Positions 30,712 through 40,003 of a DNA stretch of 64,000 nt are shown piece by piece (positions within the stretch are counted from its first letter, which is position 1; each line of letters opens with the position of its first letter). The position numbers were made by a program, and so were the translations under genes. Source of the DNA: Pyrinomonadaceae bacterium (GTDB taxonomy: Bacteria > Acidobacteriota > Blastocatellia > Pyrinomonadales > Pyrinomonadaceae); contig JAHCHG010000011.1 in NCBI GenBank assembly GCA_026129865.1, forward strand, positions 62,001 to 126,000, given 5' to 3'. The notes under the pieces are model-generated. The model worked only from the letters and a program-made list of their open reading frames with translations, searched no databases and was not told the origin of the DNA.

Positions 30712-33270
30712 ATGGACCACAAAAACCCCTCAAAAAAGGAAATTTTTGAATTGACCAACTGGTACGCAGTCGTGGTTCTCGGTGCGTTCGCCCTGGTTTT
30801 TGCGCTTTTACAGGGAATTTCTTTTTCGGCATCTCAGATCTTCACTCTGTTTCTTCTGTGCGCAATTTCGGTGATCGTAAATCGTTACCGGTACAAAGTT
30901 TCCGGTACGAGAACTTCTATCTCGGCACGCGAATTCGTAGTGTTTTTAGGAATAATCTGGCTCGGGACCGCCGGCGGAATTTTGGTCGCGGCGAGTGTTT
31001 CGCTGTCGAATCTACGAACGTCTTCCATCATCAGACGGAGAAAGTGGATATTTGATTCCGCGGTCGAGATAACAGCGGCATCTGCCGCCGGCGCCGCATT
31101 TCACTGGGGTTCGGTTGCGGCGGCGGAAATTCTGCATCTTCCGGAAAAACTTCCTCAAATAAAGTTTTCCGACCTCGTTTCCGGCGCGATCGCAATGGCA
31201 GCTGCTCATTTTATTACGAGGCTCGCAATCGATCAGGCAAACCGGGTTTCAACAGGGCGGACGCGGGACGACGTTCCTAATTTTCGTTCCATCGGTTATA
31301 CCGCGGGAATTTACCTTGCGGCGACCGTTCTAGCCGTTTATTTCGGGACAAATTTCGTTCATGTTTCGCTCTGGTTTCTGCTGACCGCGCTGCCCGTCGT
31401 GATCGGAGGACATCTGGGCTACAGATTTTTTGTTCGCCAGATCGCTCAGAAGACAAAAGAAATTCGGGAAACGAGCAGAATTCATCTTGCAACCGTCGAA
31501 GCGCTCGCAACGGCGATCGACGCCCGCGATCAGATCGGCGTCGGACATGTTCGCCGCGCACAGATTTACGCGGTCGCTGTCGGCGAACTTTTAGGATTGC
31601 CGGCGGATGAGATTCAGGCATTGAACGCGGGTGCGCTTTTGCACGGAATCGGCAAACTCGCGGTTCCGGACAATATTTTAAATAAACCCGGAAGCCTGAC
31701 GCGCGCTGAGATGGAAAAGACCCGCATCCATTCGGTTGTCGGCGCGTCGATCATCGAAAAGATCCAGTTTCCGTACCCGGCGGCTAAAACCGTCAAGCAT
31801 TACACCGAACTCTGGGCTGGCGGCGGGTATCCGGACGGACTTGCCGGCGAACAGATTCCGCTGACAGCGCGAATTTTGGCGGTTGCCGATGCTTACGACA
31901 CTCTTCGCGGAGAACGTCCGTACCGACCGGCTATCTCACGCGATCAGGCGCGAAGAATTTTACAGAACGGCGCCGGAACTCAATATGACCCTGCAGTTGT
32001 CGATATCTTTCTTAGAAATCTGACACATCTTGAATCGTTGGTCGAAGACGCCGGGCTTTCTTACGAAACCGATGCGCCGAGCGCCGCAAATACGCTTTCA
32101 GGAATTCACGACGAAAATTATGTCGATCAGATCAAACGCGCCAATCGCGAGGTCTTTACGATGTATGAGCTTGCCCGTGTGTTCAGCACAACGCTCAACC
32201 TTGACGAAACGCTTTCTGTTTTCGCTTCGAAGATCAAAGAACAGGTTCCGTTCGATACCTGCGTCGTTTATCTAATCGATGAAAAACGAAAGTTTGCCCG
32301 TGCGGTTTACGCGACCGGTAAAAATGCCGTTTCGCTGGAGAAAAAATGCGTCGAGGTCGGCGAAGGAGCAACCGGTTATGTGCTTGAAAAATGTGCACCC
32401 GTTTGCGACATCAATCCGGCTATGGATTTTTCGTTCGACCAGATCGATTTTATCGAACAATACAGTTCGATGGCGTCGCTGCCGCTGATCGCGGATGACA
32501 AACTGATCGGCGCTGTCTCGCTTTATTCGTGCGATCTCGAAAATTACGGCGAAGAGCATCTTCGCCTCGTCGAAATGGTCTCTCATATTGCCGCGGACGC
32601 TATTTCAATGGCACTGCAGCATGCCGAATCGGAAACTCGCGCGCTGACCGACCCGATGACCGGTCTGCCTAACGCCCGGAGTTTGCAGATCCAGTTTGAA
32701 AAAGAAGTTGCGCGAGCCGATCGGAACGGCAGTCATTTCCAGTTGTTAATGCTCGATCTTGACGGATTTAAGGCTGTTAACGATACGTTCGGTCACAAAG
32801 CCGGCGACCGTTTGCTGAAGGAACTTTCAAAAGTTATGAAAGCCCAGCTTCGCGATTACGATTTCCTTGCGCGCTATGCCGGTGATGAATTTGTCATAAT
32901 CGTGCCGGAAACGAACAGTGCGGGGATAAAGGAACTTTGCCAGCGAATCGAACGTTCGGTCGCCGAATTCAAGCTTCCGATCGACGACGGTCGTTTTGCA
33001 GCCGTCGGCGTAAGTCTGGGTTCTTCATGTTATCCCAACGACGGCGATTCGATCGACCAGATCATTATTTCCGCGGATAAACAAATGTATTCGACCAAAG
33101 CTGAGCGAAAGCTGAAGCAGACGCTGCCTTCGCTCCAGGTTAAAAGAAAATCGATATCGGGAGGTCAAACGCAAAAGGCAGGCGTTTCGGACGACGATTT
33201 TGTTCTGGAACTGGAAGATCAGCATATCGAAGTTGACGAACGGCACATCGTTTCAAACGCCGTCAACTAG
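30712..33270 (+). CDS. Membrane diguanylate cyclase with degenerate HD-GYP and GAF domains
   Basis: An 852-residue signalling protein from ATG 30712 (an in-frame TTG lies 9 bases earlier). About six membrane helices fill residues 15-240. An HD-GYP-like domain follows (about 260-440), but the metal motif reads LLHGIGKL (His311-Gly312) instead of HD, and the GYP region reads HYTELWAGGGYPDG, so phosphodiesterase activity is doubtful. A GAF domain spans about 480-640, then a GGDEF domain with AGDEF at 723-727 and an RxxD inhibitory site at 714-717. It probably makes c-di-GMP with product inhibition. A structured RNA precedes the gene. Confidence 0.85.
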   Translation: MDHKNPSKKEIFELTNWYAVVVLGAFALVFALLQGISFSASQIFTLFLLCAISVIVNRYRYKVSGTRTSISAREFVVFLGIIWLGTAGGILVAASVSLSNLRTSSIIRRRKWIFDSAVEITAASAAGAAFHWGSVAAAEILHLPEKLPQIKFSDLVSGAIAMAAAHFITRLAIDQANRVSTGRTRDDVPNFRSIGYTAGIYLAATVLAVYFGTNFVHVSLWFLLTALPVVIGGHLGYRFFVRQIAQKTKEIRETSRIHLATVEALATAIDARDQIGVGHVRRAQIYAVAVGELLGLPADEIQALNAGALLHGIGKLAVPDNILNKPGSLTRAEMEKTRIHSVVGASIIEKIQFPYPAAKTVKHYTELWAGGGYPDGLAGEQIPLTARILAVADAYDTLRGERPYRPAISRDQARRILQNGAGTQYDPAVVDIFLRNLTHLESLVEDAGLSYETDAPSAANTLSGIHDENYVDQIKRANREVFTMYELARVFSTTLNLDETLSVFASKIKEQVPFDTCVVYLIDEKRKFARAVYATGKNAVSLEKKCVEVGEGATGYVLEKCAPVCDINPAMDFSFDQIDFIEQYSSMASLPLIADDKLIGAVSLYSCDLENYGEEHLRLVEMVSHIAADAISMALQHAESETRALTDPMTGLPNARSLQIQFEKEVARADRNGSHFQLLMLDLDGFKAVNDTFGHKAGDRLLKELSKVMKAQLRDYDFLARYAGDEFVIIVPETNSAGIKELCQRIERSVAEFKLPIDDGRFAAVGVSLGSSCYPNDGDSIDQIIISADKQMYSTKAERKLKQTLPSLQVKRKSISGGQTQKAGVSDDDFVLELEDQHIEVDERHIVSNAVN

Positions 33271-33299
33271 TTCATAAATAATAACGATCGCTCTTCAGC

Positions 33300-33328
33300 C
33301 AAAGCCCGCGCGGTTTTGGCTTTTTCTG
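33300..33328 (+). terminator. Terminator after the GGDEF gene
   Basis: AAAGCC and GGCTTT form a short stem, with CGCGCGGTTTT in the loop region, ending in TTTTT (near 33324). The gap 33271-33435 otherwise holds the promoter of the next gene. Confidence 0.65.
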
Positions 33329-33383
33329 TTGATTTCGCCTAATTTCGGGCAATGCCGTTAAAAAAATAGCGGCGAAGCACCGT

Positions 33384-33412
33384 TTATGTTTTCAAATGTT
33401 TTGCGCTAGAAT
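33384..33412 (+). promoter_or_regulatory. Candidate promoter of the OGDH gene
   Basis: TTATGT (33384-33389) and TAGAAT (33407-33412) are 17 bases apart. An AGAGG ribosome site follows at 33420-33424. Confidence 0.4.
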
Positions 33413-33435
33413 GATTTGCAGAGGTATATACGAAA

Positions 33436-36400
33436 GTGAGCGATAAAAGAACGGAATTATTGGAATACATTCAGGAAAGTTTTGGTGCTAACGCCAGTTA
33501 TGTCGAAGGTCTTTACGATCGATTCACCGCCAATCCGGCGTCCGTGGACGAATCTTGGCAATCGTTTTTTAACGATCTTCTGACAGGTGAACTCACGAAG
33601 GAAACTTCGACGAACGGAAAATCGGCGGCTGCCGCGCAGCCGGTCAAAGCCGAAGTTCCGGAACCGGCAAAGAAGCCGGAAACGAAGGTAAGCGACGACG
33701 TAGAAATTAAGCCGCTGACCGGCATTTCCAGGGTTATCGTTGAAAACATGGAAGAAAGTTTGACCGTTCCGACGGCAACTTCCACACGGCGAATTCCGGT
33801 CAAGGTCTTAGACGAAAACCGCCGCATCATCAATGAAAATCTTATTACGCATGGTCATGGTAAGGTTTCTTACACGCACCTCATCGGTTGGGCGATAATC
33901 AAGGCAATAAAGGAATATCCGGCGCTCAATTTCGGTTATGGATTTGTCGACGGAAAGCCGTCGCGGCTCGAATACGAACATATCAATCTCGGAATTGCGA
34001 TCGATATCGAAAAGAAAGACGGCTCGCGAAATCTTCTGGTTCCTAATATTAAAAATTGCGACGAAAAGAACTTTGCCGAATTTATTGACGCGTATAACGA
34101 TCAAGTTTCAAAAGCACGAAGCGGCAAGCTTGAGCTGAACGATTTCAAAGGAACCTCCGTTTCGCTGACAAATCCCGGAACGATCGGCACCGTCGCATCG
34201 AACCCGCGTTTGATGGCTGGACAAAGTACGATCGTCGCGACCGGCGCGATCGAATATCCGGCTGAATTTCAGGGAATGACAGCCGCAGCGCTTTCGCAGA
34301 TCGGTATCAGCAAAATAATTACGATCTCGAGCACGTACGATCACCGCGTTATTCAGGGTGCTGAAAGCGGACTTTTCCTCGCGAAAATTCACGAATATCT
34401 GGTTGGAAAACATAATTTTTACGACGAGATCTTTGAAGATCTGGACATTAAATATTCGCCGCTTCGCTGGGCTGAAGATTATAATCCGTCGCTTTTCGGC
34501 GGCGATCAGCTTCGCGAACAAACCGTTAAGCAGGCGAAGGTTCTCGAGTTGATCAACGCGTACCGCATTCGCGGGCATTTGCTTGCCGACATCGATCCGC
34601 TGAACATGACGCGCCATCAATCGGCGGAACTCGATCTTGAAAATTTCGGGCTGACGATCTGGGATCTCGACCGCGAATTTATAACCGGCGGTCTGCACGG
34701 CAAGGAAACATCGACTCTCCGCGAAATTCTCTGGGTTCTGCAGCGTGCGTATTGCGGCAAGGTCGGCATCGAATATCGCCATATTCAAAGCAAGGAAGAA
34801 AAGCAATGGCTTCGCGAACGTATTCGCGAGCAGTTTGTCGATACCGTTCCGCTCGATCCGGAAATTCGAAAGGAATTGCTTCAGAAATTGATCGAAGCCG
34901 AGCAATTCGAACAATTCCTCCATCGCAAGTATCTAGGACAAAAGCGCTTTTCGCTCGAAGGCACCGAGACGATCATTCCGCTGCTGGATCAATTGATCGA
35001 AAACGCGTCGGCGCGCGGCGTTGACGAAGTTTATCTCGGAATGGCGCATCGTGGTCGTTTGAACGTTCTTTCAAACATCGTCGGAAACGCCGAAACCGGC
35101 GATATGGCTGAGCGCATTTTCACCGTTTTCGAAGGCACTGCGCATCCGAGCTTCCCGGCGGACGAAGGCGATGTGAAATATCACCAGGGTGCCAGCGGAA
35201 AACGTAAAACTAAAGCCGGCAAGGAAGTAAAGATCGAACTTGCCTGCAACCCGAGCCATCTCGAATTTGTCGACCCGGTAGTCGAGGGAATGACGCGCGC
35301 GCGCCAGGATCAGATCATGGACCCTGAAGCGGACAACCGCGAAGAGGTTATCGACAAGGTATTACCCGTACTCCTTCATGGCGACGCCGCTTTCGCCGGA
35401 CAGGGAATCGTTATGGAAACCCTGCAGCTTGCGAATCTTCGCGGATACCGAACCGGCGGTACGATCCATATTGTCATAAATAACCAGATCGGTTTCACTA
35501 CCGCGCCTGAAGCCAGCCGCAGCTCGATCTACTCGACCGATGCTGCACAGATCACGCAAATTCCGATCTTTCACATTAATGCCGATTCGCCGGAAGCGGC
35601 TTACCGCGTGGTTCAGATCGCGCTTGAATATCGACAGGAATTTAACAAAGACGTCGCGCTAGATCTGGTCGGATTTCGCCGGCTCGGACATAACGAAGGC
35701 GACGAGCCCAGCTATACTCAACCGCTGATGTACCAGCGGGTAAAAGAGCATCCGGGCGTTCAAAGTCTTTATGCTCAGAAACTTATCCGCAGCGAGATCA
35801 TCACGGAAGCGGAACATACAGAGATGATCGACAAGGTCGTGGCGAAATATGAAGATATTTTGAGCCGGGCAAAATCGATTGCGACCGAAAATCCGAAACG
35901 GGCGAAACTCGCACCGGCGATCGAGGAAGAAGAGGGATCGAAAATATTGGAAACATTCATCTCAAAAGATGTTTTGCTGAAAGTTTCCGACAAGATCTCG
36001 ATCGTTCCGGAAGATTTCCACGTCAACCCGAAAATGGTCGGACAGCTTGCCCGGCGTTCTAAGATGGGAAGCGGCGAAACGCCTATGGATTGGGGATTTG
36101 CCGAAGCGATCGCATTCGGCTCGCTGATCTGGGACGGCATCAGCGTTCGGCTCAGCGGTCAGGATTCCGGTCGTGGAACATTTTCGCACCGTCATGCGTT
36201 GATGTACGACACGCAGACCGGCAGGGATTGGTCGCCGCTGAGCGAGATCAGAAACGACGAAACTCCCAACGCGCGGTTCCACGTTTTTGACAGTTCGCTT
36301 TCGGAGTCCGCAGTGCTCGGTTTTGAATATGGTTATTCAAATATCGCAAAAGATATGCTCGTTTTGTGGGAAGCGCAGTTTGGCGATTTTGCGAACGGCG

Positions 36401-37113
36401 CGCAGGTGATAATAGATCAATACATCGCCGCTTCCGAAGACAAATGGAATGAGAAATGCCGGCTCGTAATGCTTCTGCCCCACGGGTATGAAGGTCAGGG
36501 TCCGGAGCATTCGAGCGCGCGGCTCGAACGCTTTTTGCAGCTTTGCGCAGAAAATAATCTACAGGTTTGCTATCCGACGACGCCCGCGCAGTATTTTCAT
36601 ATGCTCCGTCGTCAGGTAAAACAGGAGATCGTCCGCCCGCTGATCGTCATGACCCCGAAGAGTCTTTTAAGGCTTCCGGCGGCGACATCTTCGATCGAAG
36701 ACCTGACGAGCGGCGGCTTTCAGCCGGTAATTGACGACATAAATGTCGACGCGGCAAAGGTTAAGCGAATAATTTTATGCAGCGGTAAGATTTTCTACGA
36801 TCTTGAAGCGGTGCGCGAAGATTCGAATATCGCGATCGTGCGGCTTGAACAGTTTTACCCGTTTCCCGGAAATGCTCTTAAGGAAATTTTCGCGAAATAT
36901 AAAAGCGCGGACGAACTTTTCTGGACTCAGGAAGAGCCGCAGAACATGGGCGGCTGGCATTTCGTCGAACCGCGCCTGCGCGAGATCAAACCCGACAATC
37001 TGAAACTGAAGTACGTCGGCAGAGTCGTTTCGGCAAGCCCGGCGACCGGCTCTTACGCGATCCATAATTTGGAACAACAGGAGATAATCGACATCGCGCT
37101 CGATTTGCAATAG
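33436..37113 (+). CDS. Multifunctional 2-oxoglutarate dehydrogenase E1/E2 (Kgd-like fusion)
   Basis: A 1225-residue TCA-cycle enzyme starting with GTG. Residues 1-45 are the short E1 N-terminal helix region (YVEGLYDRF...ESWQSFF); an Ala/Pro/Lys linker runs to about 95; an E2 succinyltransferase domain occupies about 95-335 with the catalytic YDHRVIQGAESG; the thiamine-diphosphate E1 domain fills the rest (GMAHRGRLNVL, LHGDAAFAGQGIV, INNQIGFTT, GHNEGDEPSYTQP). There is no lipoyl domain, as in mycobacterial Kgd, so a separate lipoylated E2 must serve it. lipB lies 3 kb downstream. The E1-E2 fusion is known from Actinobacteria and some other phyla. Confidence 0.9.
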   Translation: MSDKRTELLEYIQESFGANASYVEGLYDRFTANPASVDESWQSFFNDLLTGELTKETSTNGKSAAAAQPVKAEVPEPAKKPETKVSDDVEIKPLTGISRVIVENMEESLTVPTATSTRRIPVKVLDENRRIINENLITHGHGKVSYTHLIGWAIIKAIKEYPALNFGYGFVDGKPSRLEYEHINLGIAIDIEKKDGSRNLLVPNIKNCDEKNFAEFIDAYNDQVSKARSGKLELNDFKGTSVSLTNPGTIGTVASNPRLMAGQSTIVATGAIEYPAEFQGMTAAALSQIGISKIITISSTYDHRVIQGAESGLFLAKIHEYLVGKHNFYDEIFEDLDIKYSPLRWAEDYNPSLFGGDQLREQTVKQAKVLELINAYRIRGHLLADIDPLNMTRHQSAELDLENFGLTIWDLDREFITGGLHGKETSTLREILWVLQRAYCGKVGIEYRHIQSKEEKQWLRERIREQFVDTVPLDPEIRKELLQKLIEAEQFEQFLHRKYLGQKRFSLEGTETIIPLLDQLIENASARGVDEVYLGMAHRGRLNVLSNIVGNAETGDMAERIFTVFEGTAHPSFPADEGDVKYHQGASGKRKTKAGKEVKIELACNPSHLEFVDPVVEGMTRARQDQIMDPEADNREEVIDKVLPVLLHGDAAFAGQGIVMETLQLANLRGYRTGGTIHIVINNQIGFTTAPEASRSSIYSTDAAQITQIPIFHINADSPEAAYRVVQIALEYRQEFNKDVALDLVGFRRLGHNEGDEPSYTQPLMYQRVKEHPGVQSLYAQKLIRSEIITEAEHTEMIDKVVAKYEDILSRAKSIATENPKRAKLAPAIEEEEGSKILETFISKDVLLKVSDKISIVPEDFHVNPKMVGQLARRSKMGSGETPMDWGFAEAIAFGSLIWDGISVRLSGQDSGRGTFSHRHALMYDTQTGRDWSPLSEIRNDETPNARFHVFDSSLSESAVLGFEYGYSNIAKDMLVLWEAQFGDFANGAQVIIDQYIAASEDKWNEKCRLVMLLPHGYEGQGPEHSSARLERFLQLCAENNLQVCYPTTPAQYFHMLRRQVKQEIVRPLIVMTPKSLLRLPAATSSIEDLTSGGFQPVIDDINVDAAKVKRIILCSGKIFYDLEAVREDSNIAIVRLEQFYPFPGNALKEIFAKYKSADELFWTQEEPQNMGGWHFVEPRLREIKPDNLKLKYVGRVVSASPATGSYAIHNLEQQEIIDIALDLQ

Positions 37114-37720
37114 AGATCGACGGAAAAACGTTAGAAATTTTCAAATTTAACACTGAAAGCGCCGCCATTCGATTCGATCGAAATGCGGCGCTTTCAGCGT
37201 TAATTATTCTATATTCCTATCCGCCTTACCCGTTAACAACAAAGCTTTTTCCCGCTGCCGGATTCGGCTGCGTTTCAATTCTGCCTAGGTTTATACGGCG
37301 ACGAGGACCAATCGTTTTACCCGCCAGATCACTCGTTTATGTTCCGCCGGCAACGAATTTCGATCTCTAAAACTAGTTTCTAGTAGATCGGATAAGGCGG
37401 AAAATTTACAAAACTCATTTTCACAATTTGAACCACTTTTTTACGGAGATTACTGACGAACCGGATTGTTTGGCTGCAAATTTCACGATGCGCGCCGGTC
37501 CGCTATTTTTTCAGGTCTGCGTCGGAAGCTCCCGGCTTGAGACTCGCGAGATACACCGGTCGTAGATAGATAATTCTTAATGGAGTAAACCGTTTGGCGT
37601 TGAGCTTTTTCGACAACCTGCTGAAATCCGGGAAAACGGCTGTCACAAAATTTATCATCGCGGTGTTTCCACTATAACAGCGTCAACAACGCTAAAAATC
37701 AATAAATACGGAGATTTTTT
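37114..37720. other. 607-base gap with one strong hairpin
   Basis: The only structure found is a perfect 13-bp inverted repeat CTGAAAGCGCCGC (37153-37165) and GCGGCGCTTTCAG (37185-37197), with partial pairing in its loop; it lies 40 bases after the OGDH stop and may be its terminator, though no T run follows. A TATAAC at 37673-37678 may be the -10 box of the next gene. The middle (about 37200-37660) has no convincing open frame, tRNA or known riboswitch. Confidence 0.5.
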
Positions 37721-38599
37721 ATGTCACTTTCAGGATCGATTCGCTCGTCGCTCATCGCGACGGCGGCATTTATTATCATCATTATCGGAAATATCGTCAT
37801 AATCGCCCAAAGCGCGGAAGGTGTTTGGAAGGGTCGTGTTAAGCCCGACAGTTCCGGCGAGATCAATCTTTCCTTTTCTCGTTCTTCCGAAAAAGGCGGC
37901 AAGAACTGGTTCGGGACAGATTTCAAATTCGACGAGATCGACGGATTGAGCGCAGCAGAAGTCAATGCAAACCGGAGCGTTAATTTTTCGATTAAACGCG
38001 AGGCGGGAACGATCGATTGCACGGGCAGCTTCAATGAAAACCGCGGTTCCGGAACGTTCAAATTTGCCGCAAATTCAAATTACGTTTCGTCGCTCGAATC
38101 GCTCGGGTATCGTCCGGATCTGGAAGATCTTTTCGCCTCGGTTTCGCTCGATATTACGGAATCGTTTGCCCGCGGCGTTGCTTCGATGGGTTTCGGTTCG
38201 GACGATTTTGGAGATGTGATCAAAGCAAAGATCTTCAAAATAACTCCCGAATTCGCCGCTGAAATCCGGGCTGCGGGTTTTGAAGATCTGAACATGGAAG
38301 ATCTTGTGAAGGCGCGTATCTTTAAGATCGATGCTGCTTTCGTCAATGGCGTTCGTCAAGCTGGATTGATGGACCGTTCGATGGAATCGATGGTAAAACT
38401 GAGTATTTTTAAGGTAACGCCGGAATTTATTGGCGAAGTTCGAAACGAAGGATTGACCGGTTTGACGATCGAAGAATTGGTAAAATTACGAATTTTCAAG
38501 ATCGATGGCGCGTATATTAAAAAGGCGCGCGCCGAAAATGTTCCGATGAATGTTGAGACGCTTGTAAACCGAAAGATCGGCGTCTGGGGAAAGAACTAA
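37721..38599 (+). CDS. Exported protein with C-terminal helical repeats of about 35 residues
   Basis: A 292-residue protein. An N-terminal hydrophobic segment (about residues 11-29) is a signal or anchor. Residues about 30-120 form a beta-rich domain (WKGRVKPDSSGEINLSF...AGTIDCTGSF...GSGTFKF). From about 125 there are four to five repeats of about 33-35 residues with the core KIFKITPEFAAEIRAAGFEDLNMEDLVK, which vary only slightly. Repeats of this VRxxGFxxLxxxxLVxLRI type occur in Acidobacteria and Bacteroidetes, sometimes fused to M56/BlaR peptidases. Function unknown; the repeats could bind proteins. A GGAG site precedes the ATG. Confidence 0.75.
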   Translation: MSLSGSIRSSLIATAAFIIIIIGNIVIIAQSAEGVWKGRVKPDSSGEINLSFSRSSEKGGKNWFGTDFKFDEIDGLSAAEVNANRSVNFSIKREAGTIDCTGSFNENRGSGTFKFAANSNYVSSLESLGYRPDLEDLFASVSLDITESFARGVASMGFGSDDFGDVIKAKIFKITPEFAAEIRAAGFEDLNMEDLVKARIFKIDAAFVNGVRQAGLMDRSMESMVKLSIFKVTPEFIGEVRNEGLTGLTIEELVKLRIFKIDGAYIKKARAENVPMNVETLVNRKIGVWGKN

Positions 38600-38625
38600 G
38601 ACGAATGCGAATCGCTCTACAAATC

Positions 38626-38656
38626 ACCGGACGAACAAAAGATCGTCCGGTTTTGT
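38626..38656 (+). terminator. Terminator after the repeat protein
   Basis: ACCGGACGA (38626-38634) pairs with TCGTCCGGT (38643-38651), loop of 8 bases, followed by TTT. Confidence 0.75.
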
Positions 38657-38727
38657 AGTTTCAGCATCTGAAACTTCTTCGCCACCTTTTTCTTGTCTTG
38701 CGGCATTGAAACGGTTAGTCTTTTCAA

Positions 38728-39402
38728 ATGATGAGTTTAGCAATGAAATATGTTTCGATCCTGATTTTGCTCGCTGCAGCAACGGTCTCAAGTTTTGCTC
38801 AGACAGAGCAGGCGCCGATCGTCGAAAAAGATCTAAAATATAAAAATTGGAATTATAAAACGCTTGCCGGAAATGAAACGATCGACCTTCGAAAGTTTGC
38901 TGACGGAAGGAAATTGGTTCTTGTCGTGTACTTTGCACCGTGGTGCCACAACTGGAAACACGAGGCGCCGTTCGTTCAGAAAATGTATGAAAAATACAAA
39001 AATAACGGCTTAGCGGTGATCGGCGTCGGCGAATACGATTCGATCGATTCGATCAAAAACAGCATTGAATTCTTTAAGATCGGATTTCCAGTAGTTTACG
39101 AGTCCGATTCGAAGAATGCCCGACTAAAGACTTCGCACTACGTTTACAGGAACGATACCGGCGACACAAGAGATTGGGGATCGCCATGGCACGTTTTTTT
39201 CGAACCTTCAAAAGTATCGGATAAGGGCGATGTTTTGACCAAACGTTTGTTTATTGCAGCGGGCGAATTGATCGAATCCGACGCGGAAAAATTTATCAGA
39301 GAAAAACTCGGCTTGCCGTCGGAAGAGATCAAAGCGGAGTCCGCGAAAAAAGATCTTGAAGTTTGTGAGGAACCCAAAATTTTGAACCTGAAAAAACCGT
39401 GA
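38728..39402 (+). CDS. Thioredoxin-like protein with a single active-site cysteine
   Basis: A 224-residue exported protein; the signal peptide ends near SSFAQ (residue 25). The following redoxin/TlpA-like domain has the strand LVVYFAPWCHNWKHEAPFVQKMY: the usual WCxxC site is WCHNW, so Cys73 is kept and the second cysteine is Trp76. The cis-Pro region (GFPVVYESD, GSPWHVFFEP) is present. A monothiol site cannot do normal disulfide exchange, but could act in isomerisation, thiol capture or metal binding. ATG 38743 would give a more standard signal peptide. Not in an operon; convergent with the next gene. Confidence 0.75.
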   Translation: MMSLAMKYVSILILLAAATVSSFAQTEQAPIVEKDLKYKNWNYKTLAGNETIDLRKFADGRKLVLVVYFAPWCHNWKHEAPFVQKMYEKYKNNGLAVIGVGEYDSIDSIKNSIEFFKIGFPVVYESDSKNARLKTSHYVYRNDTGDTRDWGSPWHVFFEPSKVSDKGDVLTKRLFIAAGELIESDAEKFIREKLGLPSEEIKAESAKKDLEVCEEPKILNLKKP

Positions 39403-39408
39403 AAGCAC

Positions 39409-39945
39409 CTATTTTCCTGGCATTGCGGCAAGCGTATCGGATAATTTTTCAACTACAAAAAGCAGCGTTTTTCCTGATTCGTAAAACTGTCCCGCCAGCG
39501 CCTGATCTTCAGCCGTTGCACTTATATCCGAAATTCCCTGAATGTGAACCAGAAACGGTCGCAATTCCGGTTTCGTTCGAAATTCGATCTCCAAAGCGAT
39601 CATTCCTGCGCGAAGATTTCGAATGCTCTGAATGACATCCTTTTTAAACTTAACGTTCTTATCTGCAACTTCGCGCGATGCTTTTCTTTCGATTACAGCG
39701 CGATCAATGTCTTCAATCCCTTTAGCGACGCCGCCGAGGTTATAAAGAAATTTGCTGGCGTTCTTTATCTGGATCGAAACCTTTTCCGCTCCGGGTTTAA
39801 GATCCTGGACGCTTACCGCCGGTGTCGGCGTGGGTTTTGGTTTAACTGTGCGGTTCCGGTTTCGCTGGGCTGATGCCGAAATTGTCAGAACCGCTATCAT
39901 TGCCAGAAATGGTAAAAGTCGTGCGAAAAATTTATTTAATTTCAT
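39409..39945 (-). CDS. Exported helical protein of unknown function
   Basis: A 178-residue protein with a signal peptide (cleavage after SASA, residue 26), a short Arg/Lys/Pro-rich linker (RNRNRTVKPKPTPTP) and then an all-helical domain of about 130 residues (QIKNASKFLYNLGGVAKGIEDIDRAV...). No cysteines or catalytic motif. The ATG at 39945 has no near-consensus ribosome site. It lies convergent to the redoxin gene with 6 bases between the stops. I cannot assign a family. Confidence 0.65.
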   Translation of the reverse strand: MKLNKFFARLLPFLAMIAVLTISASAQRNRNRTVKPKPTPTPAVSVQDLKPGAEKVSIQIKNASKFLYNLGGVAKGIEDIDRAVIERKASREVADKNVKFKKDVIQSIRNLRAGMIALEIEFRTKPELRPFLVHIQGISDISATAEDQALAGQFYESGKTLLFVVEKLSDTLAAMPGK

Positions 39946-40003
39946 ATGTCCGGTTTGTCTGAAACTCGTATTATCGGAGAGAAAATCTTATCATTAAATA
40001 CTG

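Noticed and set aside
30509-30832. Minus-strand frame of 107 codons across the leader RNA
   Set aside because: It overlaps the start of the GGDEF gene, has basic low-complexity content and no ribosome site.
34108-34923. 271-codon minus-strand frame inside the OGDH gene
   Set aside because: Shadow frame over the conserved E2/E1 sequence.
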